This document shows, piece after piece, positions 27,227-35,439 of a stretch of 64,000 nt of DNA. The DNA is taken from the NCBI RefSeq assembly GCF_017873715.1, contig NZ_JAGGKM010000006.1, positions 1-64,000 on the forward strand, read 5' to 3'. This stretch comes from Cytobacillus luteolus (GTDB lineage: Bacteria; Bacillota; Bacilli; Bacillales; Bacillaceae_L). Made by a program: the position numbers and the translations under genes. Below the pieces are notes generated by a model. The model was not told the DNA's origin. It searched no databases and saw only the letters and a program-made list of their open reading frames with translations. Numbering within the stretch: position 1 is the first letter of the stretch; the number at the start of each line of letters is the position of its first letter.

Positions 27227-27353
27227 GGAGTGGATTGGAGCGAAAGGCACTTGACTCCTGCGGGAAGTAGAGGAAAGGTCGAGACCCCGCAGGCGAAACG
27301 CCGAGGAGGCTCGACTTCCTCCCCGCGGAAAGCAAGTGCCTGCAGCGCAAAGG
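27227..27353. repeat. Long palindromic Bacillus-type repeat, copy 1
   Basis: About 127 bp of GC-rich sequence whose ends are complementary (GGCACTTG on the left, CAAGTGCC on the right) and which carries CTCCTGCGGGAA, GAGACCCCGCAGGCG and GAGGAGGCTCGA. I know this kind of element from many Bacillaceae genomes. It lies between the SDR gene and recX. A related element is at 44455-44632. Confidence 0.8.
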
Positions 27354-27380
27354 AACGGTCTATGTTCATTGTGGGGGCCC

Positions 27381-28202
27381 CTACTCTTCCTCTTTCATCA
27401 ACTCAATAAACCTCGAAATCAAATCCATAGAAAAACCTTTCCTATAAAGAGCCTGTTTCATCTTTTGCTCATACTCCCAGCCTTCATACTTTTTATAACG
27501 ACTATGCGCTTTACGCCCCTGATATTGGACTGCCTCCCACTCTTCATCTTTTTCTGGATCATCATCGTCAGTTGCAACCTCTTCATTCACAATCTGAATA
27601 ACATCCCATGAAAAGCCTTTGCGCATTAACATCTCTTCTGTTTTCTGTTTTTGTTGAATTTTAGATACCTTATTTGCCTTTTTCTGTATCTTAGTTGTAA
27701 GCTTTAATGCTGTTTCAACCTGATCTTCCTTACTAAACAGAGCTAAACTCGATTCAATAATATCCCTAGATACTCCCTTTTCTATTAACTCCTGTTTTAT
27801 GATACCTGGACCTTTGCTGCTCGTATTGATTTGCGTTTTTACATACGCTTGGGCAAACTCCAAATCATCTACATAATTTAATGATTTTAATTTATGTATG
27901 ATATCAGGAATGACTTGATCGTCAACTTCTTTACTTTTTAAATGAGCGACTATTTCTTTCTCTGAACGCATACGATATGACAAAAATACCAGCGCCTGAT
28001 TTAATGCCTTCTTTATATCATCCTCAAACTGAATTTCTGTCAAATCAAGCTCGTCTAATTCTAAGCCTTTTTTTAAATGAAACTTTATTAAAACATCTTG
28101 ATTGACACTAAAAGCATATTCCTCGCCTTTTCCGTAGTCGATGAACACATTATAGCGTTCTTTATTTTTTTGTTGTGTGGTAATCTTGGTAATATAAGCC
28201 AT
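27381..28202 (-). CDS. recX: RecA regulator RecX
   Basis: A 273-residue RecX, a modulator of RecA filaments. Long N-terminal region then the three-helix RecX repeats: LNQALVFLSYRMRSEKEIVAHL, LNYVDDLEFAQAYV with GPGIIKQELIEKGV, and MLMRKGFSWDVIQIV followed by QALYRKGFSMDLISRFI. The start is ATG 28202, preceded by GAGGTGAT; a GTG three codons earlier overlaps that site. Bacillus RecX is longer than the enteric form, as here. Divergent from yfhF. Confidence 0.93.
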   Translation of the reverse strand: MAYITKITTQQKNKERYNVFIDYGKGEEYAFSVNQDVLIKFHLKKGLELDELDLTEIQFEDDIKKALNQALVFLSYRMRSEKEIVAHLKSKEVDDQVIPDIIHKLKSLNYVDDLEFAQAYVKTQINTSSKGPGIIKQELIEKGVSRDIIESSLALFSKEDQVETALKLTTKIQKKANKVSKIQQKQKTEEMLMRKGFSWDVIQIVNEEVATDDDDPEKDEEWEAVQYQGRKAHSRYKKYEGWEYEQKMKQALYRKGFSMDLISRFIELMKEEE

Positions 28203-28247
28203 ATTTATCACCTCATAAAATCTAACTTAATTATAGGGGGTCTTTAT

Positions 28248-29159
28248 TTGAATATTGCAATCGCAGGTGGCACAGGATTTGTTGGAACCGCGTTGACACA
28301 TTATCTCATATCAAAAGGACATACTGTTTTTATTTTAACTCGAAATGTAAACAATAAGAAAGAACAACACCCTAACTTACACTATGTAAAATGGTTAAGT
28401 CCAGATTCTACTCCTGAAGCAGAGCTAACCTCAATAGATGCAATTGTAAACCTAGCAGGAGAATCCATTAACAGTGGTAGATGGACGACGGAAAGAAAAA
28501 AGAGAATTTTAGCTAGTAGAATAAATGCGACAGAGAAAGTTGTTAACTTAATTTCTTCACTACCAAAAAAGCCTGAAGTGCTAGTTAATGCTAGCGCAAT
28601 TGGAATCTATGGTACCTCACTAGATGAAACTTTTACCGAGAGTTCAAAACGTGTTGGCTCAGATTTTTTAGCAACAACTGTACACACATGGGAAAAAGAA
28701 GCACAAAAAGCTGAGGACCATGGTGTTAGGACTGTGTTAGCCCGCTTTGGAATTATTCTAGGTGAACGTGAAGGAGCACTACCAAGGATGGTCTTACCTT
28801 ATAAGATGTTCATCGGAGGGACAATTGCTTCTGGCCAGCAATGGTTATCTTGGGTCCACATACAAGACGTTGTTAGAATGATTGAATTTGCGATTACTCA
28901 AGAGTCCATACAAGGACCATTAAATATTACTACTCCTGAACCGAAAAGAATGAAGGACTTCGGCAAAACCATTGGTGCTGTAATCGGTCGACCTCACTGG
29001 TTACCCGTACCAAGCTTTGCCCTACGTCTACTGTTAGGAGAAATGAGTACTCTCGTAGTAGATGGACAAAAAGTATTGCCTACTAAGATACAGCAAATGG
29101 GCTATCGTTTTCTTTATGAAAACCTTGAAGAAGCACTAGAAAACATACTAAAAACATAG
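28248..29159 (+). CDS. yfhF: YfhF, TIGR01777-type epimerase
   Basis: A 303-residue NAD(P)-binding Rossmann protein of the extended SDR/TIGR01777 family (SulA-like epimerase). GGTGFVG (6-12), VNLAGESINSGRWT, SAIGIYG with the Tyr, and the C-terminal DUF1731 part (PHWLPVPSFALRLLLGEMS) are present. The start is TTG 28248, seven bases after TAGGGGG; sequence upstream is not part of the family. Position beside recX matches Bacillus subtilis yfhF. Substrate unknown. Confidence 0.9.
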   Translation: MNIAIAGGTGFVGTALTHYLISKGHTVFILTRNVNNKKEQHPNLHYVKWLSPDSTPEAELTSIDAIVNLAGESINSGRWTTERKKRILASRINATEKVVNLISSLPKKPEVLVNASAIGIYGTSLDETFTESSKRVGSDFLATTVHTWEKEAQKAEDHGVRTVLARFGIILGEREGALPRMVLPYKMFIGGTIASGQQWLSWVHIQDVVRMIEFAITQESIQGPLNITTPEPKRMKDFGKTIGAVIGRPHWLPVPSFALRLLLGEMSTLVVDGQKVLPTKIQQMGYRFLYENLEEALENILKT

Positions 29160-29210
29160 TATTGTTGAAGCTAGTATATTTAATTTTATTGAGAGAAATG
29201 GGAGTACAAA

Positions 29211-30341
29211 ATGCCAGAGATTTTATTTAAAAATGCAACTATTTATCCTATTACTTCAGCTAAGTTAATGAATGCAGATGTACTTACTCAAAACGGCAAA
29301 ATTAAAGAGATAGGCTTTGGAATACAACCTACTGAACAAACAAAGGTTATTGAATGTGACGGTAAACACCTTCTGCCAGGATTGATTGATGTTCATACTC
29401 ATCTTGGGTTATATGACGAGGGAACTGGTTGGGCTGGTAATGATGCGAATGAAACGATTGAGCCACTTACACCACATATTCGTGCGCTAGACAGTGTTCA
29501 CCCACTAGACCCAGCGTTCGGTGATGCCATCCGATATGGTATTACTACAGCACATATTATGCCTGGAAGCTCAAACATTATTGGTGGAACGACCTCTGTT
29601 ATCAAAACACATGGCAATAATGTTTCGAAGATGCTGATGCAGCCATTAGCAGGCTTGAAAGTTGCCTTTGGTGAAAATCCAAAGCGAATGCACAGCCATG
29701 GTAACAAAGAGTCAATCACGCGAATGGGTATTATGGGGATGCTTAGAGAAACCTTCTATAAAGCACTTTACGGAACTCATGCTGAAAATGATATTCGCGT
29801 CATTCCTATTATTAAAGCACTGAAGCGAGAAATTCCTGTCCGAATCCATGCACATCGTGCGGACGACATCATGTCTGCGGTTCGATTTGCCGATGAATTT
29901 AACTTGGATTTTAGAATAGAACATTGTACTGAAGGACATTTAATTGTAGATGAGTTAGCTGATCGAAATTTAAAGGTATCCGTTGGACCAACACTAACAC
30001 GCCGTTCAAAGGTTGAATTGAAAAATAAAACCTGGAAAACGTATCAAGTGTTGACTGATAACGGAATTGAAGTTTCAATAACGACTGACCATCCTTATAC
30101 ACCAATTCAATATTTAAATGTATGTGCTGCAATAGCTGTACGCGAAGGTATGGATGAACATAAAGCGTTAGAAGGAATCACCATAACGGCTGCAAGAAAC
30201 TTAAGAATTGAAGACCAAGTGGGAAGCCTTGAAGTTGGTAAAGATGCTGACATCGTTTTATGGAATCATCATCCGTTTCATTTTCTTGCAAAACCTGAAT
30301 TAACTATGATCGGTGGAGACATCGTTTATCAAGGAGAATAA
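29211..30341 (+). CDS. Amidohydrolase family protein
   Basis: A 376-residue metal-dependent amidohydrolase (imidazolonepropionase/dihydroorotase-like superfamily). LLPGLIDVHTHLG holds the metal ligands His62 and His64; HAHRADDIM, FRIEHCTEG and TTDHPYTP supply the further His and Asp ligands, and the C-terminal GSLEVGKDADIVLWNHHPF closes the beta-sandwich. No signal peptide, so cytoplasmic. The substrate cannot be deduced. It follows yfhF by 51 bp on the same strand and may be co-transcribed. Confidence 0.88.
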   Translation: MPEILFKNATIYPITSAKLMNADVLTQNGKIKEIGFGIQPTEQTKVIECDGKHLLPGLIDVHTHLGLYDEGTGWAGNDANETIEPLTPHIRALDSVHPLDPAFGDAIRYGITTAHIMPGSSNIIGGTTSVIKTHGNNVSKMLMQPLAGLKVAFGENPKRMHSHGNKESITRMGIMGMLRETFYKALYGTHAENDIRVIPIIKALKREIPVRIHAHRADDIMSAVRFADEFNLDFRIEHCTEGHLIVDELADRNLKVSVGPTLTRRSKVELKNKTWKTYQVLTDNGIEVSITTDHPYTPIQYLNVCAAIAVREGMDEHKALEGITITAARNLRIEDQVGSLEVGKDADIVLWNHHPFHFLAKPELTMIGGDIVYQGE

Positions 30342-30510
30342 GGGGTTTTTATACACTTTGACATCGTTAGACAAATGTAAACTTTTTTCGTCGAATTATA
30401 GAAGAAATTTACATTATTTTTTTACAAAAAAGTAGTATCTTTTTCATTTAAATTTTAGTATTATACGTTAGTAATTAAAAAATTTAATAACTTTACTTAA
30501 ATAATCTGTG

Positions 30511-30655
30511 ATTATTTATGGGAAGGCAAATGGTGCGCCACCAGTGTGACTGGTTCTAGTGGGTTCGATTCCCACCCCGAAATTTTTCTCAACACAAAAA
30601 TTTCGAGGGTGGATCGATACTACGAGTCTGTCTGTCCTCTTTTGGAGGGATAAAG
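30511..30655 (+). promoter_or_regulatory. Structured leader with alternative hairpins before the acetyltransferase gene
   Basis: Four helices can be drawn. ACCAG/CTGGT is at 30540-30554. A 5-bp stem GTGGG/CCCAC with a 7-base TTCGATT loop is at 30559-30575, identical in geometry to a tRNA T-arm. A 16-bp stem (30572-30587 with 30596-30612, one bulge) has right arm AAAAATTTCGAGGGTGG. CCTC/GAGG at 30636-30648 hides the ribosome site GGAGGG of the next gene. The T-arm-like stem and the long stem share bases 30572-30575, so they exclude each other. The right arm ends AGGGTGG, the start of the T-box core, but the rest of a T-box is absent. I know no Rfam class that fits. Confidence 0.55.
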
Positions 30656-31216
30656 ATGCTGAAAAAACGTGATCTTCAAGATTGCCAGGCTCTTTATGAA
30701 TTAATGGTGCACCCAGATGTCTTCCCTTTTGTGCGTCATAAAGCTAATTCATATGAAGAGTTTCTATTTTTAACAAAGCAAACAATTGAAGCTGAAGAGC
30801 GTGGTGAATTGATTTCACGTACCATTCTTGATGAGTGGGGCTCTCCAATTGGGACAATTAATTTATTTGATTTACAAGACAACGCAGGGTTTCTTGGTAC
30901 GTGGTTAGGTAAACCTTATCACGGAAAAGGATACAACCAATTAGCAAAGGATCAATTTTTCAATGAACTATTTTACGATATGGATATTGAAAAGATCTTT
31001 ATGCGTGTTCGAAAAATAAATGAACGTTCTAATAAAGCAGCTGCAAAATTACCATATGTGGCCTTTGCGAACAATACAAGAAAAAGCCTACTTGATGAAA
31101 TTAACGCTGGGCAAGATATTTATAACTTGTATGAAATCTCTAAGGATCAATACACACTTCATACACTACGAACAGCAGCCGTATACGAAGAAAGCCAACA
31201 TTTATTAGAAGCTTAA
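30656..31216 (+). CDS. GNAT family acetyltransferase (RimJ/RimL type)
   Basis: A 186-residue GCN5-related N-acetyltransferase. The RimJ/RimL layout is seen in GSPIGTINLFDLQDNAGFLGTWLGKPYHGKGYNQLA, where KPYHGKGYN is the acetyl-CoA pyrophosphate loop, followed by DIEKIFMRVRKINERSNKAAAKL. The C-terminal 50 residues extend beyond the GNAT core and are unusual. Substrate unknown. GGAGGG is six bases upstream of the ATG but can be locked in a hairpin of the preceding leader, so translation may be controlled there. Confidence 0.82.
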   Translation: MLKKRDLQDCQALYELMVHPDVFPFVRHKANSYEEFLFLTKQTIEAEERGELISRTILDEWGSPIGTINLFDLQDNAGFLGTWLGKPYHGKGYNQLAKDQFFNELFYDMDIEKIFMRVRKINERSNKAAAKLPYVAFANNTRKSLLDEINAGQDIYNLYEISKDQYTLHTLRTAAVYEESQHLLEA

Positions 31217-31222
31217 TTATAA

Positions 31223-31253
31223 AAAAGTCTATTTTTAGAAATAGGCTTTTTTT
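31223..31253 (+). terminator. Terminator of the acetyltransferase gene
   Basis: AAAGTCTATTT / AAATAGGCTTT stem with TTAG loop and a seven-T tail, right after the stop codon. Confidence 0.9.
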
Positions 31254-31319
31254 GTTGTTTTAAATAACTAACATTAAGGGCAAAATAATACTAAATTGTG
31301 GAAAGTGAGGTTGTATATT

Positions 31320-31448
31320 ATGGCAAAAGAGAAAAGAAGAGAACGTACAAAAAGCACTTTAAGCAGCGCACAGGAATTAGCATACGCTAGAGACTTTAAA
31401 ATGGCTGACCAAGCTGGTGGCTACACTGAGAAAAAAGCACGTCATTAA
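31320..31448 (+). CDS. yfhE: YfhE family small protein
   Basis: A 42-residue, highly charged protein (opens AKEKRRERTKSTLSSAQE, ends ADQAGGYTEKKARH). The LSSAQELAYARDFKMADQAGG core matches the YfhE family, and yfhD follows as in Bacillus subtilis (in opposite order along the map). AGTGAGG lies ten bases before the ATG. Function unknown; small hydrophilic proteins of this cluster are often spore-associated. Confidence 0.8.
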   Translation: MAKEKRRERTKSTLSSAQELAYARDFKMADQAGGYTEKKARH

Positions 31449-31546
31449 TATTTCCTTCTACTGCCACTTATGAATTAGTCGCGATAAGACAACCTATTAG
31501 ATGAGGAATATCACATTCTTCATATACATGATAGGGGGCATTTGGT

Positions 31547-31729
31547 ATGGGAAGATCGCATGGACATAAAACACGAGACAAAAATAAAGCAACATTGCCA
31601 CAAGTACCTAAAAACATGAAATCTGACGGCATCGACGAGGAATTTTCACGTGAACTAGCAGACCAAAACGACTTGGAAGCACAAGCACGTGCTGATGCTG
31701 CAGACAGAAGACAAGGGAAAAACCGCTAA
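31547..31729 (+). CDS. yfhD: YfhD family small protein
   Basis: A 60-residue hydrophilic protein matching YfhD: starts MGRSHGHKTRDKNKATLPQ, contains VPKNMKSDGIDEEFSREL, ends ADAADRRQGKNR. AGGGGG is nine bases upstream. In Bacillus subtilis yfhD is expressed in the forespore; its role is unknown. A strong terminator follows, marking the right end of the conserved yfh block. Confidence 0.85.
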   Translation: MGRSHGHKTRDKNKATLPQVPKNMKSDGIDEEFSRELADQNDLEAQARADAADRRQGKNR

Positions 31730-31749
31730 GAAGTTTTTCCGGATGTTGT

Positions 31750-31784
31750 AGCCCCAATCACCTATTGATTGGGGCTGCTCTTTT
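31750..31784 (+). terminator. yfhD terminator
   Basis: AGCCCCAATCA / TGATTGGGGCT stem (11 bp, CCTAT loop) followed by GCTCTTTT. Confidence 0.9.
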
Positions 31785-31855
31785 ATAAAAAAACTATTGT
31801 AAAGACTAAACGGTTCCGTTTCTGTAGAGAAACATACGAAATAGCATACTAATTA

Positions 31856-31894
31856 GCAGACCAATTCGCATATGATTTGGTCTGTTGTTTTTTC
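31856..31894 (+). terminator. Orphan terminator-like hairpin
   Basis: CAGACCAA / TTGGTCTG stem followed by TTGTTTTTTCC, about 130 bp past yfhD and after yfhD's own terminator. No gene lies between the two, so it may end a short RNA or be a backup terminator. Confidence 0.5.
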
Positions 31895-31964
31895 CTTCTA
31901 TATCAACGTTTATTGGTTATAAATACTCCGATTCGCATACTAAATCGCACCTCAAATAACATAG

Positions 31965-31982
31965 TGACAACAGCTGTTGTCA
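31965..31982. repeat. 18-bp perfect palindrome
   Basis: TGACAACAGCTGTTGTCA is fully self-complementary, the form of a dimeric repressor operator. No gene starts close by, so its target is unknown. Confidence 0.6.
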
Positions 31983-32084
31983 ACGTGCTAATTACAATGT
32001 TAATTGGTATGTCATTTGCTATGAAGTTCCATCAATTAATTGTAATTAAATGTTAAAATAAATATAGAGCTTGTGAAGTGTTAC

Positions 32085-32195
32085 ACTTAAACTAACGGAG
32101 CAGGGTAGTGGAAAAAGTAAGTCATCATTTCTTAATACGTAGTAGACACATACTGTGCAACAAAATGTCTTTATTTTCAAATGACTTTGTGAGAA
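32085..32195 (+). repeat. Degenerate repeat element, copy A
   Basis: This stretch aligns by eye with 38285-38455: both have TTAAxCTAAxGGxGCA, then GCGTAGTAGAC or ACGTAGTAGAC, TATACTGCACAGC or CATACTGTGCAAC, and later GACTTTGTGAGAAGAAT or AACTTTGCGAAAAGAAT. Probably the remnant of a mobile or repeated unit. No transposase frame remains. Confidence 0.5.
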
Positions 32196-32528
32196 GAATT
32201 TACTTAAGTTAACGCAGAAAAGTAAAAAAAGACAAAAAGACTAAACAAATAACACTGCTGCTTAGTCTTTGTCTTGTCTTGGGGGAACTTGATTATCTTT
32301 GGCTAAGTAGTCTTTTTAGGCTCATAAAGCCGCTTATAAATAAAAAAGTAAAGGATAAAGATGTATAGTTATGAAAAAAATCCATTTTTTTCAAACGGTT
32401 AAGTTAGTTTTCCCTTCTATTCAACACTCCAAGACTGTCAAAGGAAGGCTATAAATTAAAAGTTTTTTTCTATTTTTAAAACATAAATATATACATCCTT
32501 TTTAACTTTATTGTGTAAGCCACTCATT

Positions 32529-33548
32529 TTATTTTGCTTGAGAAAGTTTCTTACGATCAGCGGATTGAGGTGGCTCTTCAAGCCAACCATTTTTTATCAT
32601 GATATCAGCCCCACTTTTCCCTAACCTTGCAACCTCTAAAGCAAGTCTAAAATAGTCTGTTCCTAAATCCATCCTCATACTTACTGAAGCAGCCAATCCG
32701 TAATTCCCCATTCCAGTATTACTTATTAAAGTAGTAATAAACATCATAAGTTTATCGGAGAATGCAGGTGTTGTGGAATTCTTAACACTCGTATCCCATG
32801 ACATTGGTGCCTGCATATCATTATCTACCAATGCTTTTCCGAACACCTTTATATGCTTCTGTGCAATTTGTTGTGCTCGTGTCATAAACTCTCGTACCTC
32901 TTTTGACTGTGCCATTTGTGCAAAGCTTGTAGTTAACATACTACCAAGTAAATTAGTTTGGGTATTCATAAATAAATGAGATACTTCAATAGCATTTAAT
33001 GGCCGCTTACTAGTAAATGGGTTTAAACTGGCACTTAAATACTCCTTATCCTCCACAAATTCAACTTTCTCTGGGTATGATATGTATGGAGGTCTTACTA
33101 AAACTCCTTTTTGTACGGATACCTCAGTTGTGTTCTTGTATATATTACTTGTAGATACTAGACAATCCTGAAAGAACCCAACTATGTCTTCTCTAACTGC
33201 TAATGATGTTGCGCTGCTATACGTTACCATTCCTACCTTAGCCATTTGTCTTAAAAACAATAAAAAAAATGTATCTTCGTATATTCGGGGAACATTGGGA
33301 AACACATCTTTTTCTTTAGAAAAACCAACTGGTATAGGGATATTCTCAGTATTAAAAACTTGAGTAATAAACCCAATGTTTTGTTCAGAGAGTGTTCTCG
33401 CCATTTGAATAATAGGTTCAATATCAGAATCCTCGTTCTTTGCTAAAAAATATTCAGTTATACAAATGGATAAAGTATCATTTTGATAAGTAGTCCAAAG
33501 TGTTGCGATCTCTGCTGATGTTAACTTTATCTTAGAATGGGATGCCAT
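32529..33548 (-). CDS. DUF3231 family protein, copy 1
   Basis: A 339-residue protein built of two similar halves of about 160 residues (first half begins IKLTSAEIATLWTTYQND, second near RPLNAIEVSHLFMNTQTN). Both are all-helical and ferritin/four-helix-like, the DUF3231 pattern found almost only in spore-forming Bacillales. PIPVGFSKEKD and PPQSADRKKLSQ are motifs shared with the second copy at 35440-36441. Strong GGAGG site before the ATG. No signal peptide. Function unknown; spore localisation or coat association is plausible. Confidence 0.85.
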   Translation of the reverse strand: MASHSKIKLTSAEIATLWTTYQNDTLSICITEYFLAKNEDSDIEPIIQMARTLSEQNIGFITQVFNTENIPIPVGFSKEKDVFPNVPRIYEDTFFLLFLRQMAKVGMVTYSSATSLAVREDIVGFFQDCLVSTSNIYKNTTEVSVQKGVLVRPPYISYPEKVEFVEDKEYLSASLNPFTSKRPLNAIEVSHLFMNTQTNLLGSMLTTSFAQMAQSKEVREFMTRAQQIAQKHIKVFGKALVDNDMQAPMSWDTSVKNSTTPAFSDKLMMFITTLISNTGMGNYGLAASVSMRMDLGTDYFRLALEVARLGKSGADIMIKNGWLEEPPQSADRKKLSQAK

Positions 33549-34003
33549 TTTTAACCTCCTACTATAAAAAACATTTATTTCTACTTATTTTGCCTATAAT
33601 ATTTAATTTCATTAATATAGGAATTAAAATGTAAAGATTATTTAGCTTAAGGAAACTTTTTAAGAACAACTACAAAAAAGTCATTTACTGCATAGTACAA
33701 CAAAGATAATGGTAATAGATTAATATTCAAGAGATAATTGCTTTTAAAGTATTCGTCTTTTTCTTATTTGACTAAATACTGAGCAACAATATTTATTAGT
33801 TTGTGTTACTTTGTGTAAACTAGTTGTGAATGGTATTGTAATGGTACTTTGAAACTTTTATTAATTGCGTTGAGAACTATTCATAAGGCAAAAGATTTCA
33901 GCTAAATTGGTGGTCTCGTTAAAAAGGAAAACTTGTTTACAGTTCGAAGAAATGGATAAAAACAGATGGATTTGGAATATTATAGTTAAAAGGAGGACAT
34001 GAG
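33549..34003. other. Gene-free stretch
   Basis: AT-rich, with one TGCATAGTACAACA motif (33685-33705) of the family described at 36579. I see no gene, terminator or clear promoter. Confidence 0.5.
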
Positions 34004-34198
34004 GTGAAGTCTATATTCTTAATACCTGCTATGATAATATGTACAGTAACACACTTTCTCTTTACACGATATTCTCTTAATAAGCAGAAGAAAGCTTCTT
34101 TAGTCAGTGGTGTTATATTGACTTTGTTAGGTGTCATATATTCCACAGTCCAAACTCAATACATAGTGAATAAATTACCTAAGAAATTAAATGATTAA
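34004..34198 (+). CDS. Small two-helix membrane protein
   Basis: A 64-residue protein starting at GTG 34004, seven bases after AAAAGGAGG. Two hydrophobic segments (about 3-20 and 33-50) are joined by a basic loop (RYSLNKQKKAS), and a hydrophilic tail ends the protein. I do not recognise a family. The strong ribosome site supports a real gene. Confidence 0.6.
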   Translation: MKSIFLIPAMIICTVTHFLFTRYSLNKQKKASLVSGVILTLLGVIYSTVQTQYIVNKLPKKLND

Positions 34199-34509
34199 CT
34201 ATTTCCTTGCCTTCTAACTAGTTGTTGGTAGCGTTTAAATATATTCCACTAATCAAGGCTGGTCTTGATTAACAAAGGCATTCTATAATTCAATTATAAG
34301 ACTAATATTTTTTTGATTTCATCAGGTTTTACATGCCTGTCATTTATAACAGGTCCCTTTACTGCAAAGTACAAAATTACTGTTTACAAAATTACCTAAT
34401 ATCAGACGAATACGGTCAAAGTGATTGTCTTTTTACATTTACTTATAGTGCGCAGTAATTTATTTCATAAGAATATATAAATTAACGAAATAGGCTAATG
34501 TAACATGAG

Positions 34510-34555
34510 AGCACACATCATTAAATAACATTGATGTGTGCTTTCGAGTTTTTTA
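34510..34555 (+). terminator. Orphan terminator
   Basis: AGCACACATCA / TGATGTGTGCT stem (11 bp) followed by TTCGAGTTTTTT. The nearest upstream gene on this strand ends 310 bp earlier, so it either serves that small membrane protein or an unseen RNA. Confidence 0.7.
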
Positions 34556-34758
34556 TATCCTTATATTTTTCGAAATAAATAATAAAAACAGAGTAATGAC
34601 AGCTGGAATAGGCAATTCCCAATAACTCTCCTTACTCTTATGACTAGAGCGATAAAGTGGAATAAAATTGAGTTGATAAATTTTTAAAAACTGACATAGA
34701 TGGATTTTAATTACACATACTAAGATTGTTAAGTTTTACTTGACTTGACAACTGTCAT

Positions 34759-34793
34759 CCCAAACAACGCTGACGGGAAAGGTGTTGTTTGGG
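34759..34793. other. Stable hairpin without T-tract
   Basis: CCCAAACAAC / GTTGTTTGGG, a perfect 10-bp stem with a 15-base loop (GCTGACGGGAAAGGT). Neither side has a T-run, so it is probably structural or a repeat remnant. Confidence 0.45.
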
Positions 34794-35439
34794 TAATTAT
34801 GTAGATTTGAACAGAAAATACGATCAGACATTGTGAGTAAAGTTGGAGTCGGTCCATACTTATAACCGTTCTGAAAAACATTTCGATTAGATTGAGATAT
34901 AAGCATTGCATAGTTGCTATGTTTGTTTCACAGGGGCAATTACTGCTTGATAATTTAGATTTATTGTGGCAAATTACCATACCTATTCTCTTTTTTTTTT
35001 ATTATAGAGACTTCTTCGTTGGGAAAAGATGGACAGTTTATGAAGTCCTAAACTCCGACATAACAAGTTTAAATTTAACTACTTTAGCAAGAAATTCTCC
35101 AATTGCTTTAGATATTGCTATGATTGCATTTCATGACCAACCTTTAATAGCTTTAACATTTTTATATGCTGCGCAGTACAACGATGCTGTTCAATAATAA
35201 ATTAATGATGAACAAATTGGTCTATTTCAAGTAAGTGTTGGTGAAAGTCTTACTAGTAGGGAATTGTTTCGGTAAGTATCTTTAAAAAATCTCACTTAAC
35301 AATATTCCAATTAGAAACCATTCATTCTGATCAAACTTTTCGGGAAAGGGAAGAATCATTATTAACGATTACAATATGGTTTTCCATATGGGAATCTTTT
35401 TTGTATTTGGAAAAAATATATAAAAAGGGGGACTGTGCT

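Larger units (their letters stand above)
31785..32528. other. Gene-free stretch with hairpins, a palindrome and repeat remnants
   Basis: No convincing gene. It holds a T-tailed hairpin CAGACCAA/TTGGTCTG (31856-31894) that belongs to no gene I can see, an 18-bp palindrome at 31965-31982, a degenerate repeat copy (about 32085-32195) and a 9-bp stem AAAGACTAA/TTAGTCTTT (32236-32270). Confidence 0.6.
34199..35439. other. Long non-coding stretch with hairpins and repeat motifs
   Basis: No gene I can support. It holds TGCAAAGTACAA (34359-34383), TGCGCAGTA (34445-34460) and TGCGCAGTACAACGATGCTGT (35167-35187) copies of the recurring motif, a T-tailed hairpin at 34510-34555 and a 10-bp-stem hairpin at 34759-34793. 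A 101-codon frame (34892-35197) ends inside a repeat motif and lacks a ribosome site. Confidence 0.5.

Noticed and set aside
30559-30582. tRNA gene suggested by a T-arm-like hairpin
   Set aside because: No acceptor stem, D-arm or anticodon arm can be completed around it.
30505-30655. T-box or cobalamin riboswitch before the acetyltransferase
   Set aside because: Only AGGGTGG of the T-box core and a loose GGGAAG...GGTG...GCCAC resemblance to cobalamin leaders are present; the remaining conserved parts are missing.
32085-32195. Intact insertion sequence
   Set aside because: No transposase frame, no clear terminal repeats with target duplications; only short degenerate blocks shared with 38285-38455.
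34892-35197. 101-codon frame with a hydrophobic middle
   Set aside because: No ribosome site, and its C-terminus is encoded by the recurring TGCGCAGTACAA repeat motif; could be a gene remnant but no family is recognisable.
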